Positions 6,769 to 8,050 of a stretch of 8,050 nt of DNA are shown here, in pieces. The notes below the pieces were generated by a model, which was not told the DNA's origin, made no database searches, and saw nothing but the letters and a program-made list of their open reading frames with translations. This DNA is from Rubripirellula sp. (GTDB lineage Bacteria > Planctomycetota > Planctomycetia > Pirellulales > Pirellulaceae): NCBI GenBank assembly GCA_029287555.1, contig JARFQX010000715.1, positions 1 to 8,050 on the forward strand, in the 5' to 3' direction. The stretch's first letter is position 1. Each line of letters begins with the position of its first letter. The position numbers and the translations under genes were made by a program.

Positions 6769-6788
6769 CCGTCAACGATCGTTGGCGG
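6769..6788. promoter_or_regulatory. 20-bp near-perfect palindrome, possible operator
   Basis: CCGTCAACGATCGTTGGCGG is symmetric at nine of ten pairs, with a perfect 12-bp centre CAACGATCGTTG (6773-6784). It lies 37 nt before the oxidoreductase start in the divergent region, a usual place for the operator of a dimeric repressor. No regulator gene is in the window, so this is inference. Confidence 0.35.
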
Positions 6789-6813
6789 TCAGCAACGGGT
6801 CTGCGGCCCAGCG

Positions 6814-6819
6814 GGGGAG
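6814..6819 (+). promoter_or_regulatory. Shine-Dalgarno GGGGAG setting the oxidoreductase start
   Basis: A purine-rich GGGGAG with 6 nt spacing precedes the GTG at 6826. It decides the start: the open frame continues far upstream, back across the transporter gene, but the Rossmann fold begins right at this GTG. Confidence 0.75.
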
Positions 6820-6825
6820 ATCAGC

Positions 6826-7791
6826 GTGCGATTTGGCGTCATTGGAACCGGTCGGATCACCAGGCGGCTGGTCGCCGACATGCAGTCGACCGACAACGTG
6901 GAAGTGACGGCCATTGGCAGTCGCAGCCTCGATCGAGCCAAATGGTGCGCCGACCAATACGGAGTCGCCTCAGCCGTCGAGGGCTACCAATCCTTGCTCG
7001 AACGCGACGACGTCGAAGCCGTCTACATTTCGCTTCCGCCCTCCCTGCATGCTCACTGGTCAATCGCCGCCGCCGCGGCCGGGAAACATATTCTCTGCGA
7101 GAAGCCGCTGGCGATTTCGACAAGGCAAGCGATTGAGATCGCCGAGGCGTGTGATCGCCACCATGTTCGCCTGCTTGATGCAACCGCGTGGTTGCATCAC
7201 GAGCGCACCGATACGTTCGCCGCGTGGATCGCCGACGGCCGGCTGGGAAAGATCGGTCACATCAGTGCCGCGGTCTCTTTCTACCAGCCATTTCAATCGA
7301 ACGACCATCGGCTCGATCTTGAACTCGGAGGTGGCTGCATCCTTGACCTCGGTTGGTACACCTGTGGCCTGGCCCGTTTTGTCACTGGGCGGAATCCTCG
7401 TGCCGTTTGGGCTGATGCCGTCTGGCGTCAAGGTGTCCCCCAACGTTTGTCCGCGATCCTCTGGTTCGACGACGACGTCACGGCCACGGTTTCGTGCGGG
7501 TACGACACCGCGACTCGAAAGTGGTTTGAGGTTGCCGGTAGCACCGCATCGCTGATTTGCGACGACTTCACGCGCCCCTGGGCAGATCGTCCGGCCCGCT
7601 GTTGGATTCACGATGCCTCGGGGAAGGTGGAAAGCCACAAATTTGAAGGGAGCCAGGAGCGAAGGATGATCGCGCGACTGGCAAGCGACGTTCCGCTCGG
7701 CGCGTATCTAACTCAGGCCCTGGACACACAACGAATCCTGGAGGCGATTGATCACTCGCTCGAGTCAAAACAACGAGTGGAGCTGGGTTGA
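6826..7791 (+). CDS. Gfo/Idh/MocA family NAD(P)-dependent oxidoreductase
   Basis: This 321-aa protein has the usual length for soluble Gfo/Idh/MocA dehydrogenases, which oxidise sugars, diols or cyclitols with NAD(P). The N-terminal Rossmann fold begins MRFGVIGTGRI (1-11, GxGxxx loop). GSRSLDRA (31-38) follows the second strand, and its Ser-Arg-Ser hints at NADP preference. CEKPL (91-95) carries the conserved Lys93. The C-terminal domain has LGGGCILDLGWYTCGLARF (167-185), with Asp174 and Tyr178. Lys plus Tyr in this arrangement resembles dimeric dihydrodiol dehydrogenase, NADP-xylose dehydrogenase and glucose-fructose oxidoreductase, rather than the inositol dehydrogenase type with His at that place. 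The exact substrate is not inferable. It is transcribed away from the transporter gene, and the downstream region holds only repeats, so it appears to be monocistronic. The GTG start is backed by a strong Shine-Dalgarno. Confidence 0.88.
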   Translation: MRFGVIGTGRITRRLVADMQSTDNVEVTAIGSRSLDRAKWCADQYGVASAVEGYQSLLERDDVEAVYISLPPSLHAHWSIAAAAAGKHILCEKPLAISTRQAIEIAEACDRHHVRLLDATAWLHHERTDTFAAWIADGRLGKIGHISAAVSFYQPFQSNDHRLDLELGGGCILDLGWYTCGLARFVTGRNPRAVWADAVWRQGVPQRLSAILWFDDDVTATVSCGYDTATRKWFEVAGSTASLICDDFTRPWADRPARCWIHDASGKVESHKFEGSQERRMIARLASDVPLGAYLTQALDTQRILEAIDHSLESKQRVELG

Positions 7792-7869
7792 CGGTGCGCG
7801 ATCGGGAAGCATACCCAGCCCGTTGGACTTGGCTAGGCAAACGAACGGCGCCTTGCGCCCAAATCGCAT

Positions 7870-8008
7870 AGCGCAACTTCAAGACGGACGGGCCTGTTGA
7901 TTTAATCGAAACCCGACGCGTGAGCGAGGAAAATCTGATATTGACTCATGCCTCGCTGACGCGTCGGGTTGCGATTTTCCAATAGCTCAGCCGAAAGCGC
8001 AACTTCAA
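7870..8008. repeat. 13-bp direct repeat flanking the inverted-repeat core
   Basis: AGCGCAACTTCAA occurs exactly at 7870-7882 and 7996-8008, each copy 5' of a repeat unit containing the GACGCGT/GGG core or its relic. Confidence 0.8.
7904..7976. repeat. inverted repeat, 26-bp arms around a 21-nt loop
   Basis: The arms 7904-7929 and 7951-7976 are complementary at 24 of 26 positions, with the core AACCCGACGCG in the left arm and CGCGTCGGGTT in the right. From memory, this core is a frequent intergenic repeat in Rhodopirellula-type genomes. The hairpin lies about 110 nt after the oxidoreductase stop and is followed by only a short T-run (GCGATTTTCC), so a role as transcription terminator is possible but weakly supported. 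Confidence 0.85.
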
Positions 8009-8030
8009 AACTGACGCGTCGGGTTACGAT
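7956..8030. repeat. direct repeat of the CTGACGCGTCGGGTT unit
   Basis: A 20-bp unit CTGACGCGTCGGGTTNCGAT occurs at 7956-7975 (N = G) and 8011-8030 (N = A), that is 19 of 20 identical. A third, inverted copy with one more change lies in 7904-7929. Confidence 0.85.
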
Positions 8031-8050
8031 CGGTATTAAATCGACAGGCC

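Larger units (their letters stand above)
6562..6825. other. divergent intergenic region
   Basis: These 264 nt separate the minus-strand transporter from the plus-strand oxidoreductase, so both promoters should lie here. On the complement TATGAT (6591-6586) could be a -10 box for the transporter, but no -35 at proper spacing is seen. I find no convincing plus-strand promoter. Two inverted repeats, listed separately, occupy 6734-6788. Confidence 0.5.
7792..8050. other. gene-free intergenic region with repeats
   Basis: No credible coding region follows the oxidoreductase stop in the last 259 nt. From about 7870 to the right edge the sequence is made largely of direct and inverted repeats, listed below. 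The first 80 nt show nothing distinctive. Confidence 0.7.
7891..8050. repeat. outer inverted repeat cut at the window end
   Basis: GGCCTGTTGATTTAAT (7891-7906) pairs with 8035-8050 at 15 of 16 positions. Allowing a 6-nt gap, the complementarity continues into the GACGCGT core of each arm (about 7907-7924 against 8011-8028). The right arm ends exactly at the window edge, so the element may extend further. Confidence 0.8.

Noticed and set aside
6307..6825. Upstream in-frame extension of the oxidoreductase by 173 codons
   Set aside because: The extension runs antisense to the transporter gene and has no domain. The Rossmann fold and the Shine-Dalgarno place the start at the GTG at 6826.
7568..7882. 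Minus-strand frame of 104 codons at the end of the oxidoreductase
   Set aside because: It is mostly antisense to the oxidoreductase gene and begins inside the repeat region; no motif is visible.
7870..8050. CRISPR array
   Set aside because: The repeats are in both orientations with unequal spacing, only three core copies are present and there are no cas genes.

Overview
The window looks like chromosomal DNA of a planctomycete, most likely of the Rhodopirellula/Pirellula group. Three things suggest this: moderately GC-rich coding sequence, a gene set (RDD, SpoIIM-like, DUF4129, DUF4350) typical of planctomycete and actinobacterial MoxR loci, and the core CTGACGCGTCGGGTT in the right-hand intergenic region, which I recall as an abundant intergenic repeat of this group. 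The assignment is inference; no rRNA or other marker gene is present.

Layout. From 1 to 4691 lies a tightly packed minus-strand operon of five genes, read right to left: an RDD membrane protein (4691-3684), a SpoIIM-like membrane protein (3687-2590), an unassigned multi-pass membrane protein (2600-1533), a single-pass DUF4129 protein (1533-676) and a DUF4350-type lipoprotein (679 to beyond the left edge). Every junction overlaps, by 4, 11, 1 and 4 nt, so translational coupling is likely. A 139-nt gap (4692-4830) with a candidate promoter separates this block from an upstream minus-strand gene for a divergent Nramp-family transporter (6561-4831). That transporter lacks the canonical metal-binding motifs and has a large hydrophilic insert. 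A 264-nt divergent intergenic region with two small inverted repeats follows. Then comes a plus-strand Gfo/Idh/MocA oxidoreductase of the dihydrodiol-dehydrogenase/NADP-xylose-dehydrogenase type (6826-7791). The last 259 bases hold no gene but a nested array of direct and inverted repeats cut by the right edge.

How the genes may work together. In other bacteria, RDD, SpoIIM-like, DUF4129 and DUF4350 proteins cluster with a MoxR AAA+ ATPase and a DUF58 protein; from memory, the moxR2 neighbourhood of Mycobacterium tuberculosis is one example. The five-gene block therefore probably encodes the membrane and envelope part of a MoxR-type system, with moxR and DUF58 genes expected beyond the left edge. 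The system's biochemical job is not established. The Nramp-like transporter and the oxidoreductase are divergent neighbours with no clear link to that operon.

Most interesting points: the Nramp homologue with a GSGE motif in place of DPGN and an insert of over 100 residues; in-frame minisatellites in two adjacent membrane-protein genes; a 20-bp near-perfect palindrome just upstream of the oxidoreductase; and the composite intergenic repeat at the right end. I found no evidence of a clearly new defence or mobile system.
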